A DNA stretch of 64,000 nucleotides from NCBI GenBank assembly GCA_038503035.1, contig JAVSML010024005.1, positions 97,065 to 161,064 of the forward strand, given 5' to 3'. Source of the stretch: Crocodylus rhombifer (taxonomy: Eukaryota > Chordata > Crocodylia > Crocodylidae). Both the position numbers and the translations under genes were made by a program. The notes under the pieces were generated by a model, which saw only the letters and a list, made by a program, of their open reading frames with translations, was not told the DNA's origin and did not search any database. Shown one piece after another: positions 35,176-46,184 of this stretch (positions are counted from its first letter, which is position 1; each line of letters starts with the position of its first letter).

Positions 35176-37442
35176 CTATCCTGGCCTTAAAATCTGTGAA
35201 TCAGTTAGTTCTGTTCTGCCATAGCTAACTAAATAGCTCAATAATAATTATTATTCCCATCCTGTAGCAACATCTTATTGTATGTTTGGATAGATTATAA
35301 GGTCATGAGTGGACAACTAATTAACTGATGAGCACCCAATAATAAGCTAACAACATCCATCTGCCTGCCCATATTTCCCAGGTACATGAAGAATTCTTAC
35401 AGTTAAGTCATATGAATACAAGTTGCCTGCTTTTAGATGATGAGTGGCTGGGTCACATGGAACCTAGGTAAGATCAAAGTGATACTAGTCAGACAAAGTC
35501 CATGCTCCAAAGTACCACACTACACTCAGTCCCTTTCTCCCTACATTGACAGCAACAGTGTGTAAGTTGACCACTTACACTCTCTACTCAACTTATCACA
35601 TCAGCAAAAAGCCTTGGGATGTTGTCATCATCACTAAGTCTAGACCATCTGGTTCCAGTTGTGGCAAAAAACCCAGCCCTGATCCTCCTGTCATCCGCTG
35701 GAAAGGTTCTGTTATTGTATCTATTGTGATATAGATCTACAGTAGGACTCTTGTACTTGGTACTGTACAGTCCACAAAGGGGTAGTCCCCACCCCAATTA
35801 GCTGTCATCTCCACCTTTTTCTCTCAGATACAGACCAGGCTATGTCCAATAAGTCATTTATCTTCTTCATGGGTTATTATAACTCACTGTGTCTAGAATT
35901 GCTTCTGAAAACACTGCAGAGGCTCAAGAGTATGAAGAATGCGACTGTCCACTTTCTCAACAGGCTCTCACAAGGGTGAACACAGGCTCTCAGATTGCCT
36001 TTCCTATCACTTTAATTTTTTTCTGCCTTGATCCTAAAACAAAATAATTACCCAGGGCCTAGCTGAATTGGCTACCACTTCTCCATTTAAGATATAGCTT
36101 CATGGCACAATGCACTGCTATATAGAGAAATAGGACCTCCCTCTCAATGAGCTAGATCAGGTACCAGAAGTAGGAAGGGTTAATTAATTAATTAATTAAG
36201 CCTATTAAGGGTTAATACATTTCATTTTGCAGCAGGGCTACTTAGTCTGCTTGGAGCAATTTATGAACATGGCTACATTGCTTCTGGTACCCAAACTAGA
36301 TTAGGTGTCTCCACAATTATCATAGAAGCATAACCTTGGAGGGCTGTGACAAAGCAACTCGCACATTCAGGCTAAAATGCATAAGAGTGGGGGAAGGAGT
36401 GGTAGCTGCAGAATAAATAAAAATGAGCTTCAAGAGTTGATCATGCTTCAAGAGTTGAGTCTGGCTGCTTTCTGGGCAATACTTATTCTTTCTTGTCAAG
36501 GTGTAATGGACAGGAGATTGCATATACTCTTGTTTAAACACCAGTCTTTGTTCATGTGCACACACTAGCCATTTGATTAACATTCAGGTAAGAAAATCCC
36601 ATTTGTGTGAATGCTCATGAATGGCAAGGGGAGAAAGCATGGTTGAATCAGCTGAAAGCTGTGCATTTGAACAAAGATTTGCAAACACTCTTCTTCAACA
36701 TTTGGTCATCAGACACTGAGCATTTAGGGTGATATTAAAAAAATATTCCCAACTTGTCTGTGCAAAGAAGAGAAAGTGCATGTTTAACTTTTAGAGGAAT
36801 TAGAGAGTTGTCCATGTCAACACATTTTCAACATGTTAAGGTAATTATGCTCTGACTCAATAGTAGTAAAAATTTGTTTTCAGCTGCTACTAATTTTCTT
36901 CTTGGCTACATGTCTGAGTGAAGAAAGAAGGAGAAAGAAGCTGTTTATATAGTGCAAATAAGAATGCAACTCAAAAGAATGGGTATGCTAATGAGAAAGG
37001 AAGACTTAAGTACTCCACAACTGCAAGAGAGAAAAAATGTCTGCTGTCTTGAAAACCCGGTGACAGGTTGTATGTGCAGTTGGGAGGCAGTCAGGGACAC
37101 AGAACAGGGCATGCATGATGCATAGAAGTATTTGTAGTCATACTTAACATCACTGAAAATAATTCCATGGAGAAACGCATAAGCCCATGATTAAGATGAA
37201 AGCTGAAAATCTAGGCTGGGAATTTTAAGTGAGTGCACGCAAGATAGGTAGTCAACCATTACCCACTGATCTTCCAAAGGAATAGAATGCCTTATTCCCC
37301 ACTGCACATTTGAAATGCATTCAATTACTTTATCTGAGTGTCAGTCCTTAAAATATTTCATTCTCCTCCTTAGCGAAGCATTATGAGATAGGACACGCAA
37401 ACAATTTCTTTTTCCCAAGTTTAAGATAAGGTTCTTTCCTAC
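35176..37442. other. GLIS3 intron with a (TTAA)n run
   Basis: AT-rich intronic sequence. (TTAA)n lies at 36179-36199. A weak inverted repeat (GGTACCAGAAG near 36160 with CTTCTGGTACC near 36281) brackets it, possibly an old short element. No exon seen apart from the one starting at 37443. Confidence 0.5.
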
Positions 37443-37624
37443 CTTGGATGTGGATGCTGTTCGGTTGAAAAGATGGGTTTGTTACTGTCTGGTATGTCTT
37501 GGGATGCGTCCCTGCAGTCTGCTGGAGATGGGGAGGCTGTGGCGTCCGCCTCTGCATCATGGGTGGGGGAACTGAAATTCTCCTCGGGCTGATGTGGTGG
37601 GGAGAAGGAGCAGGAGCTACAAAT
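37443..37624 (-). CDS. GLIS3: GLIS3, internal coding exon (C-terminal region)
   Basis: Minus-strand acceptor CATTTCTCAG precedes 37624, and donor GTAGGA follows 37443. The 182 bases give 60 whole codons with split Arg (AG + A) and Gly (G + GT) codons that join exactly to the neighbouring exons. The protein is rich in Pro, His, Gln and Thr: FVAPAPSPHHISPRRIS at the start, a run of PQPPHLQQTAGTHPK, and NPSFQPNSIHIQ at the end. The APSPHHISPRR and NPSFQPN motifs are those I know from GLIS3. It belongs to the disordered transactivation region. A longer open frame in another phase (37439-37657) is a shadow and does not join the other exons. Confidence 0.92.
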
Positions 37625-38019
37625 CTGAGAAATGGAGAAACACAGTGACATATACAATCCTAAATAAAAGCAAAAGATTCCTTTTAATTCATTAAATAAA
37701 AGTGCTGTTGCAACTTACACAGGCAGAGACTTCTAAGAGAACAGTGCTCGCTTAGAAGAGCCAAGTACCGGTTATTTAAATGATAAAATACCACTACACC
37801 TTTTAAATAACAAGTGAAATTCCAAACTGCAGTTTTAACCAGATAAATTCCTATTATAATCCAAGAAGATGCTCAAAGACAACAGTCATGAAGTCATACA
37901 AGAACCCAGACAGGGTACCAGCCATCACGGAGTGGATTGTCACATGGTTGGGCAATAAGATCCCAGATGACAAACATCTTTCCTTCCTTCTTAGGAGGGA
38001 ATTAGTCATTAGCAGTGCT
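37625..38019. other. GLIS3 intron, no recognised feature
   Basis: AT-rich sequence next to the acceptor of exon 37443-37624; nothing further supported. Confidence 0.5.
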
Positions 38020-38176
38020 CAGTAGCGTAACAGCCAGGCACTCAGGGCACAGGGGCAGTGGCGACTGCTGCTTGCCATGCAACTGCAAACAGCAGCTGCT
38101 GGGTTTTTTTGCCACCTCTCCCTAAGCTGGTGTCTTGGGTTGTTGCCCCATTTGCTTTGACCTAGTTATACCACTG
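38020..38176. mobile_element. Short hAT-type MITE (157 bp)
   Basis: The left end CAGTAGCGTAACAGCC and reversed right end CAGTGGTATAACTAGG are inverted repeats. Flanks gcagtgct and attgtgct agree at 5 of 8. No coding capacity. Confidence 0.6.
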
Positions 38177-40342
38177 ATTGTGCTTCTGCAGGATGTATGG
38201 CTTGGCTAATGGACAATGGGGTATTCATTACCCATAAGAAGACATACTGGTTAGCTGCACGGGGGACTCAGGTTTCAAGTCTCTTTAAAAAATAATTTTT
38301 TCTGTTGCATTTTTAGTGATCATCACAAAAGTACAATACTCCAACATCTCTTGGAGATTCTCCCATCACATTAAGCTATTTGGAAACAGGTATTATATCT
38401 ATTTTTGGTAACGGGAAACTGAGGCATAGAAACACTACAATACTTAGTCTCCCTGGTCCACATGCTCAAGTTCTATCATATACCATGTCACCTGTCTGGC
38501 AACAAACAGTGTTTCCTTGGTAACAGTGGAAGGAGGCTGTAGCCTTGTACACAATACATAGAGATATAGCTACAGTCATTTTGTGACAGAATACCCTTGT
38601 ATAGAGGCATGGCTTGAGCAAGCATAATTAAATTGCCTTGAGTTTTTATGGTTTAACATGGAAGAGATTTCTACCAACCATCTCCTACATAACTGATTTT
38701 AATTGGAACTCATTTACTAATCTTTCCGCAGATCTGTATCTTATAACAGATTTCAAGGTGAACTTTCTAGGTTTTACTGCACATTCTATTTGTTTTCTTT
38801 GAGAAGCATTTTTTTCTTTATTTCTTATGTATGTTCGCTACAGTTTGTTTTGTCTTTGAATAGCTTTGATATTTACTTAAAAAGGCAAATTTATTCCTTA
38901 AGATATGTACATGATGAAGAAACTAAAGAAATACATCCCCAAATTGGGAAAGTGATGACATCCTTACTCAGTAACTGAGCATAACACATGACATTATTTT
39001 ACTGTTGTGGATAGCCTTGCACTGTATACTCTGGCAAAAAAATACAGGAATGAAGCATGTATGACAACAATTAAGGCTAACAAAAGAAAAAATGTATAAT
39101 AGTTATTTTTTCCTGATAAAAATACAAAGGGTTTTTTAAAAAGTGCTACAACTGCAGGGTTACAGGTCTGCCAGAGAAAGAGAAAAGACTGGCAATAGCT
39201 TTCTGTATAGCACTCACATGGAAAGATTATTGATTTGCTGCCAGGGATCAAGAACAAAACAGACTGGTCTTTCTTATTATTATTATTATTCAAAAAATTG
39301 TGGGATATCATCCTCTGTGTTTTCAAAAATTCATTTGTGAAAACTAATCAATGAAAAATGGCTTTAACAGCTAACCAACAGAAGAAAAACAACTCTTTTC
39401 AAAACTTAAAATGAAAAGCCAGTTTTAAAGATTTCACATTTGATTTAACATCTAAAAACCCTTCCAATGAGAATATACCACTTTGTATAGCCAGACAGGA
39501 CTCCTTTTTAGTAGACTTTAGTGGTCTTTATAATGATTTATGAATCACTTCATGAATTCCTGGCTTACTCATATGGGTGACTATAGTATCTACTTATACT
39601 TCCCTTCTGTCTCACAGAAGAGAAACTTGGACTCGTTTCAATCCAGATTTGTCCCCAAATAAATCACAGTGCGTTACTGAGGGAACTGCAAATTTAATTT
39701 TGTTTCTGAAACAATTGGGACCAGCTTGTAACCACTAGGCAACTGCCATCAAGAATTGTGGCCATGCCTGGCAGCCCATGCAAACAAGAACAAGCCAGAT
39801 TTGTAGAAAGGTGCCATTCTCTAATGGCTGCTGAGATCTTCTGTAGCAGAACAAGAATGTTTTAGGCACCATGAGACAGCATGTCATTACTCAGTGATAC
39901 CTAAGAAAGGTGGTCCCATACATAAATGACTAAATTTGAAATGTTTTCAAGTTTTATTTAATTGTAGGCAACAGCAAGATGGCAATATTATCAAAGATGA
40001 ACTGATCAAATTATTTGATAAAATCTGTAGCAAACCTTTAATTAGTCAATACTGACCTTCACTAAATATTATGGAGATTTTATTATGATAAGGGCTGGCT
40101 TGACCTGGACATAATTTAAGTTAAAAGTATAGTATGAGCAAATAAAACAATAAGTAAAAATACCAATCAGTGGTGATGGGAGTAGTAGTAGCTTTTTCTG
40201 CTATGTGGCAGGCAGGGCATGGCCAACTAAAAATAAGTGTTTGATGGGTGGGAATAAAGAAAGCTTTTATGTATTTGGAGAAAGGATTTGTACAAGGCGT
40301 TCTTTACCAAACCTCAAGTTGTTTGAGATTCCTTGGCTACAA

Positions 40343-40344
<2 letters not shown>
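38177..40344. other. GLIS3 intron, no recognised feature
   Basis: AT-rich intronic sequence with a (TTA)n run at about 39274-39290. No supported gene. Confidence 0.5.
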
Positions 40345-40391
<47 letters not shown>

Positions 40392-40401
40392 NNNNNNNNN
40401 N

Positions 40402-40481
<80 letters not shown>
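40345..40481. repeat. (GT)n-(GA)n microsatellite with assembly gap
   Basis: (GT)n runs from 40345 to 40448 and is broken by ten N at 40392-40401. (AG)n follows at 40451-40481. The N run is an assembly gap of arbitrary size, so the true GT length is unknown. The frames crossing it are not genes. Confidence 0.97.
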
Positions 40482-40483
<2 letters not shown>

Positions 40484-42000
40484 TGAAAGAATGAGGACAA
40501 GAAAACCTTCATTCTGTTAGTTCTTAACAAAACAGAACTGCCATTGTTAATCCGAGATGCTGGATTCCCTTTTCAGAACCTGATGTCAGCCTTACAACTG
40601 TGATATCAACTTTTTGTCATTATTCAAGCTGGTTGGAATCAAACAAAACAAAGAGAAAATTACCATTCAAGGCTAAACTTGACCTCTTAAAGGCTTTTTG
40701 ATGGTGCTCCACTTTTGCAAAGAAATATTTGAAAGACTTGCCATTTCAGAATTATTTTGGCTGCATTCCTTTTGGCCAGCATACTTTTATTTGATTTCAC
40801 ATTGCCAACCTTGTGGGGGTATCGTGGAAGTACATGACTGGCCTTGTAATTTTAAACATTGTGCTTATGCTAACATCTCTCAATGCGCTTGTCTCACCTC
40901 CACTGCCTGATCTCTCCAGGAGTTGTCATCTCCATCCCTTCCACCAAACTCCTTTCTATAGTATTGCCAACTCATGATTTTTTGGCAAGTCAGGGCATTT
41001 CAGCCAGACCTGAAGCCAGCTTGGAGATAATATAAGACACTCTGGCCTCTCTGATTGGCTGTCCTGCCCGAGGAGGTGGATAAGTGGGGCAGGCAGCCAA
41101 TTTGGGCCACAGCTGTAGGCACAGCTCTCTGTTCCCTTCTCTTTAGGAGTCAATATTTTCACAAGAGGAGAGAAGAGAGGAACAGCTATTAAGAAAACCA
41201 GCAGCTCAAGGTGGCAGCACATCCATTTCTTTGCTACCTTCCTTACAGAAGCAGGATAGGTCTTCTACTCTGCTATTCCCCCTTCTCTACCCCTGCAGTA
41301 CTCAGCCTGGGAAAGGAAAGGGGACACAAATAATATGACATGTGGAAGGCAAACAGATGGAGGGACAGAACTATTACAGGGGTTTGGAAGGACATGACTG
41401 AGTGATGAAAAGATGTGGAAATCAGAGACCTTGTAAGGGAACAAAATCACCTTACTCAAGAAACCTGGAAGAAGGGACAACCGACATGCTGGGGGATGGG
41501 CAAGCATGGGGAGTTTGGAAATCAAAAAAAGACCCAAAAACCACAATGCAATTCTTTTTTAATAAAATCACAGAGTGCTGGAACCAATCCCATGATTTTT
41601 GGAGTCTGATTCACTTTCTTTTAACTTTGGGGGTTGACAGATTGCTTCCATGAATCCCTCCTCTTTTATGATTCACTTCCCAGTTGTGAACTGGTTTCTG
41701 TCCGATTGACTGCTGAAGTAGTAGCCATACATTGACTGGCATCTGGAAGTGCATTTAAATATTGCCACAGAGAGGCCCTTGTTTCACCCAAAAAAGAGAA
41801 CTGGGATAATGTCATCTGTGCACTTCTACACCATTTATGATGCAAGACAATCAACCATGTTCACTGAAAAGTGCATTGGAATTGCATGGATTCAGTCAAA
41901 TGGATGCCAAACCAGTCTCCAAGTACTAGGCTAGAACGGGGTTGAAGTAGTCTTCAAGGATGTTTTGATTTATAAGACATGGTAGATCTGCACCCTATAG
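40482..42000. other. GLIS3 intron, no recognised feature
   Basis: Intronic sequence; scattered short frames without support. Confidence 0.5.
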
Positions 42001-42007
42001 ACTAACT

Positions 42008-42117
42008 AAATCAGAGGTGTATAGTGTACACTTTCATGAGCCTGACCTCACTTCATCACAGCATCTGATGAAGTGAGCTGGGGTTTAAGAAAGCTTATGC
42101 TATACACCTCTGATTTA
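42008..42117. repeat. 110-bp palindromic MITE
   Basis: TAAATCAGAGGTGTATAG at 42008-42025 is the exact reverse complement of 42100-42117. The middle contains ATCTGATGAAGTGAGCT and GAAAGCTTATGCTAT, words common in old reptile dispersed repeats. Confidence 0.75.
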
Positions 42118-42129
42118 ATTAGGCCACTG

Positions 42130-42545
42130 ACAGACATTTTTTAATGGGCTATCATCCTAACAACTGCACCTCCTGTCATGCCATATGTGCATGGTGAGAT
42201 GTACAATTTTAGGATCAGGGATCAGATCCCAATTCCAACCAACATGCCAGTGCAGGGGAAGCCTGGGTCTATAATCCCAGGCTCCCCCTGCACCAGTAGT
42301 TGGAAACCAGGTACCTGACACTTAGCTGAGCATCCACTGGCTCTAGGAACTGCACCAAGGCTCGGTACAGGCGTGGATCCAGCCAATGATCAGCCAATTG
42401 TCAGCCGGTGAGGGCCGCAACAGGGACGGTTGGAGACTCCGGCATGGTCCTCACCCTGCCATACATTCAATTTAGGGTACAATGCAAACCAGCTACAAAA
42501 AATATTGCACATTTTTTGTGCAATACTTCTGTGGCTGGTTTCTCT
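42130..42545. repeat. Fold-back element related to 24475-25233
   Basis: Two hairpins are present: 42240-42267 pairs with 42276-42303 (core GTGCAGGGGAAGCCTGGG), and 42486-42510 pairs with 42518-42541 (core CAAAAAATATTGCAC). The second hairpin and the part at about 42180-42235 resemble the two sides of the element at 24475-25233, so these are relatives. The ends are not defined. Confidence 0.5.
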
Positions 42546-44256
42546 CTTTGTGGTGCAATTAATTGACTGAACCTGTGGCTGGGTTACTATTTAAGATGAG
42601 ATTAACATACAAATCACATCTTAAGTGTAACATCTGCCTGAGGCCTGATGTCAGGATTGACTTAATGGTTCATGGTCAATCAATGAGTTATCTTAGGCAG
42701 GCTGAGGTCACACCAGGTGTCTATTGCAGTCCAGGTCATCAGGCCAAGGGTTGAAATGATACCATGCTCAGGATGGACGCTAGATCAGAGCTGGGAGGTC
42801 TAAACAAGGCAGGGGCAGGGACTGTGGCAAGGCTGGGATCAGGCAGGAACAAGGCAGAGGTCAGAGAATCAAAAATGTAAGTGTCGTTACTTCCACAAGA
42901 AGTAGGAGGGGTTTTGTAGTCCCCATGTCCAGGGCTTATGGTTCCTATAGGATCTCCTGGTCACACCGGATTCCTTGTCAATGTCCTCATGGGCGGGACC
43001 AGGCTGGGCTGGGGCTGGTGCCTCACAAGTTGCTTGGTGGTGCTGAGGACTCAGCTGCCCCAGGTTTGAAACCCTATGGTTCCCAATACCTAAGGTGCAA
43101 ATCCATCTTCCCTTCTGCCTGACTTCAGATAACATGACTAATTACCTCAGTTTGATTTATAAAAAAATCACAGGCATTACTAAAGCTGACAGGCATCTAG
43201 TCAGAGCCTAGATAGAAGAAATTAAACTCCCTTATGGAGAAAGATAGCTGGAGACAATGGAATCCAATGCTTATGGCATTAGGCCCAAGCCAACGCTGAT
43301 CAGAAGTTAAGTCAAGAGGGCTGACTAAATGCAGGGGCTGTGGCCTTGACTGCTTGTAGCTCTCTATGTCTATATACCTCTAATAGCAGAACACGAGAGA
43401 AAACCTGATGCTCCCCCACACCTCCACACTATTGCAGCTGTAAATACAGCTGGAATCTCTGGGTTTTCCCCATCTTCAGTTTATACTTCCTGCTTCAGCC
43501 CTGGAGCAGCAGGAATGGGCACAGGGGGTTGGAGGGGAAGGGGTGCAGGGGGCTGAAGGTGAGGTTGGGGCCACGTGGACTTGCAGTGTAGTGGTGGTGG
43601 GGAGAGGTGTTTGTGTGGGTGTATGGTGCAGTTGGGGAGCACCCATGAGGCATGCAGAACAGGGAGTCTGTGGCTTACGTTGGTATGTTCTGTGGGGCAT
43701 GCAGATGGACACCCCTAATCTACTACATGCTGCTAGTATTACTTCTTTGAAGCTCTTTCTAACTCTTCTCCTGTTTGAATTAGTTCAGAACCAGGAAATA
43801 AACGTGTATTGTCAAAGCCAAAAAGATGATAAATCCTAATTGCCTCTAAAACTTTTATCTCCCACTGTGTGCCCAACCCTTATCTTCTTTTAAGAAAAAT
43901 GTTTGCTATTGGGAAAAAAGCAAATCCAATTATTCTGTACTACTGAAGTCTTGTAGTTAAAAAAAAAAAAAAACAAAGTCAAGAATAAGAAGCTGTACAA
44001 CAACAGTAAGAAAAGAGGCAGGCACACATTCTGCACAATGGCCACAAAAAGCACATCTATTAAAACAAATGGAGCTGAAAGGAAAGGCAAGTATTGCTGT
44101 TGGTAGCTACTAAAGCTGCAAGAGGACTGGTTTGCCAACAGTTCATCTATGTGAAAGTATGACATGTAATGTTATCAGGGAAAATTAGCAGATTTGTGCC
44201 CTGTGCTAGAAGTGGCTTTATTTTCATGGCCTACTTTTCCCAACATTAAAATTAAA
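42546..44256. other. GLIS3 intron, no clear feature
   Basis: Contains a moderately GC-rich part (42780-43140) that may be an old element, a G-rich stretch (43490-43700) and a poly(A) run at about 43959-43972. No gene supported. Confidence 0.4.
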
Positions 44257-44536
44257 GGGTGCATATACATGCTCTGGGGTAGGGGTGGGTTAATTAGAGT
44301 GTTTCTCAGAAACCACTAATTAAAATCCTGCAGTATCTCGTGTATTCAGCATCCTGCATTTCAAAATGGCCGCAGAAGCACTTTGAGTAAAGCTTATTTG
44401 ACAAGCTTTAGTTAAAGTGCCCTACCACCATTTTGAAATGCGGGATGCTGAATACATGAGATACTGCTGCACAATTAATTGAATCTGCTGCAACACGTTC
44501 TAATCAGAACACATCACAGCACATATACAAGCTCCC
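44257..44536. mobile_element. Fold-back MITE (280 bp), Harbinger-like ends
   Basis: The arms are inverted over most of their length. AGTATCTCGTGTATTCAGCA (from 44332) pairs with the stretch ending ...GAGATACT at 44465, and the pairing continues to a centre near 44400. The ends GGGTGCATATACATGCT and (reversed) GGGAGCTTGTATATGTGCT are related. AAA flanks both sides, but that is too weak to call a duplication. A second member of the family lies at about 61270-61560. Confidence 0.65.
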
Positions 44537-44564
44537 AAAAGTCAGGGAATGTGTGCAGCTAGCT

Positions 44565-45341
44565 CTGGGGTGGGCAAAATATGGCCTGTGGGATATTCTA
44601 TCCGGCCCACTGACCCCCTAAAAAATTTTAAAAATGAATTATCATCTTCCCCTGGTGCCTGTCAAAGATGACAAGGCACCAGTGGCAGTAGGACCCAGCG
44701 GCAGGACCCAGGAGCCACAGCAGCAAGATCTGCCTGGCTCCCGGCCCAGCCCCCAGTTGGAAACCTCTGCTCTGGCCTGGGCCCCTGGGGTGTTCCCCAC
44801 CTCCCTCTGCCAGACAGGGAAATTCAGCTAAGATGGGGGGGAGTGGGGGGAGGCAGGGGAGGACCATGGGTGATTGCCCCAGTCCTTGGGGCTGGGCTAG
44901 TCCTGCTGAGTCCTGTGATGCAGCCAGGAACCATGTGGTGCTGGAGTGGCCAGCTGTCCAGCGGGCAGCAGAGGTGGGGAGAAGTGGCAGGGATGAGTAG
45001 GAAAGCAGGGAAATGGCGATGGCAGGTGTGTGTGGGGAGGCTGGTGATTGGCAGCCAGCAGGCACAGGAGTGTGAGTGAAGTGACAGCTGGGCAGGAGCA
45101 TGGGGCCTGTGCCAGTGCCATGGAGCCAGTGCCAGTGGGGGCCATGTGGCGCAAGCTGGCAGGAGCTCTGTGGAGCCAGGCTCAGCTGAGCCAGCAGGAA
45201 GGGAGCCAGCCTAGCAGGCCACATACTCCTGGTGACCAGGGGGCAGGGCACCTGTCAAGGGGCAGGACTACCCCTCTGGCCCTTGACAGCTTGCCAAAAC
45301 TTGGTAAGTGGCTCTCCAGATGAAATAATTGCCTGCCCCTG
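44565..45341. mobile_element. hAT-type non-autonomous element
   Basis: The left end CTGGGGTGGGCAAAAT and reversed right end CAGGGGCAGGCAATTA are flanked by agctagct (44557-44564) and aactagct (45342-45349), 7 of 8. The 777-base interior is GC-rich without a transposase. The 207-residue minus frame at 44628-45251 is compositional. It starts 28 bases after the fold-back element. Confidence 0.8.
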
Positions 45342-45349
45342 AACTAGCT

Positions 45350-46184
45350 TGTTCAAAAGTCAGCCATCAAGTTTACTCTCAGTATGCCATAATGGATGTG
45401 CACTGATGAAGACATTTTTTTGTTTTAAAAAAAATTTAAAATTTTAAAAAAGGCATTCAACAACCCAACACATAAAACATAGTGGAGAGTTAAGTATAAC
45501 ACCGAAAGAAGTTTTGAACTCTTGGCTCAGTCTCTGAATTTGCATTCACATGTCTATACTGTTGTCTGGCTTTGCAGTCTACATAGGGATGGTCCCCCAG
45601 AAGATTGTGTCCCCAAAAGCTTTCCAGCCCTAGTGTGTCTGGGGAGTTCTTGGGCCTCTGAACTTGGAATTTCTATGCCCTTCTTTCAGCCCTTAATAAG
45701 GATATAAAGAAACTCCTTCCAAGCTAAAATTTCTCTTGTTTTAGGAACATAGTTATTGCTATACCAGAGCAAAAGAGCAATTCATCAAGTCCAAAGAAGG
45801 GGCCAGAGACAAAAAAGTACAGCACTTTTGACAAGCATGTACATTAATTAGAGGAAGAAGGATGAGTGTTACTTGAGTTAGAAAGCTGTGCAGAGCCACC
45901 TTATAAATACCAGTTCCCTGTGAATATAAAAACAACTTTAAAAGTTCTGTCAAGTGTTTTCTATGGCTGAATCTACACTAAAGAACTGGACTGCTGGCAA
46001 ATACAAGTAAGGGTTTCTCTGAAAAAGAAACAAGGCACGGAAACAGACTGGAGAGAAATACCAGGGTTTGCTAGCCTGGCACTGGCCCAGGTCCATGTCC
46101 AGGCTGAGGGTTTAATCTGTTGCTCACCTCCACTCCCCAGTCTATCATTGTTAACTGGCAACCATTTCCTCACTAACCATCACA
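45350..46184. other. GLIS3 intron, no recognised feature
   Basis: AT-rich intronic sequence up to the point where CR1 copy B begins. Confidence 0.5.

Noticed and set aside
37439..37657. Open frame in another phase over the GLIS3 exon 37443-37624
   Set aside because: It does not join the flanking exons in phase. The frame giving FVAPAPSPHH does, and it matches GLIS3.
40205..40530. Frames with long Cys-Val, Arg-Glu or Thr-His repeats
   Set aside because: Translation of the GT/GA microsatellite and the N gap.
44628..45251. 207-residue minus-strand frame
   Set aside because: Inside the hAT element 44565-45341. Composition only.
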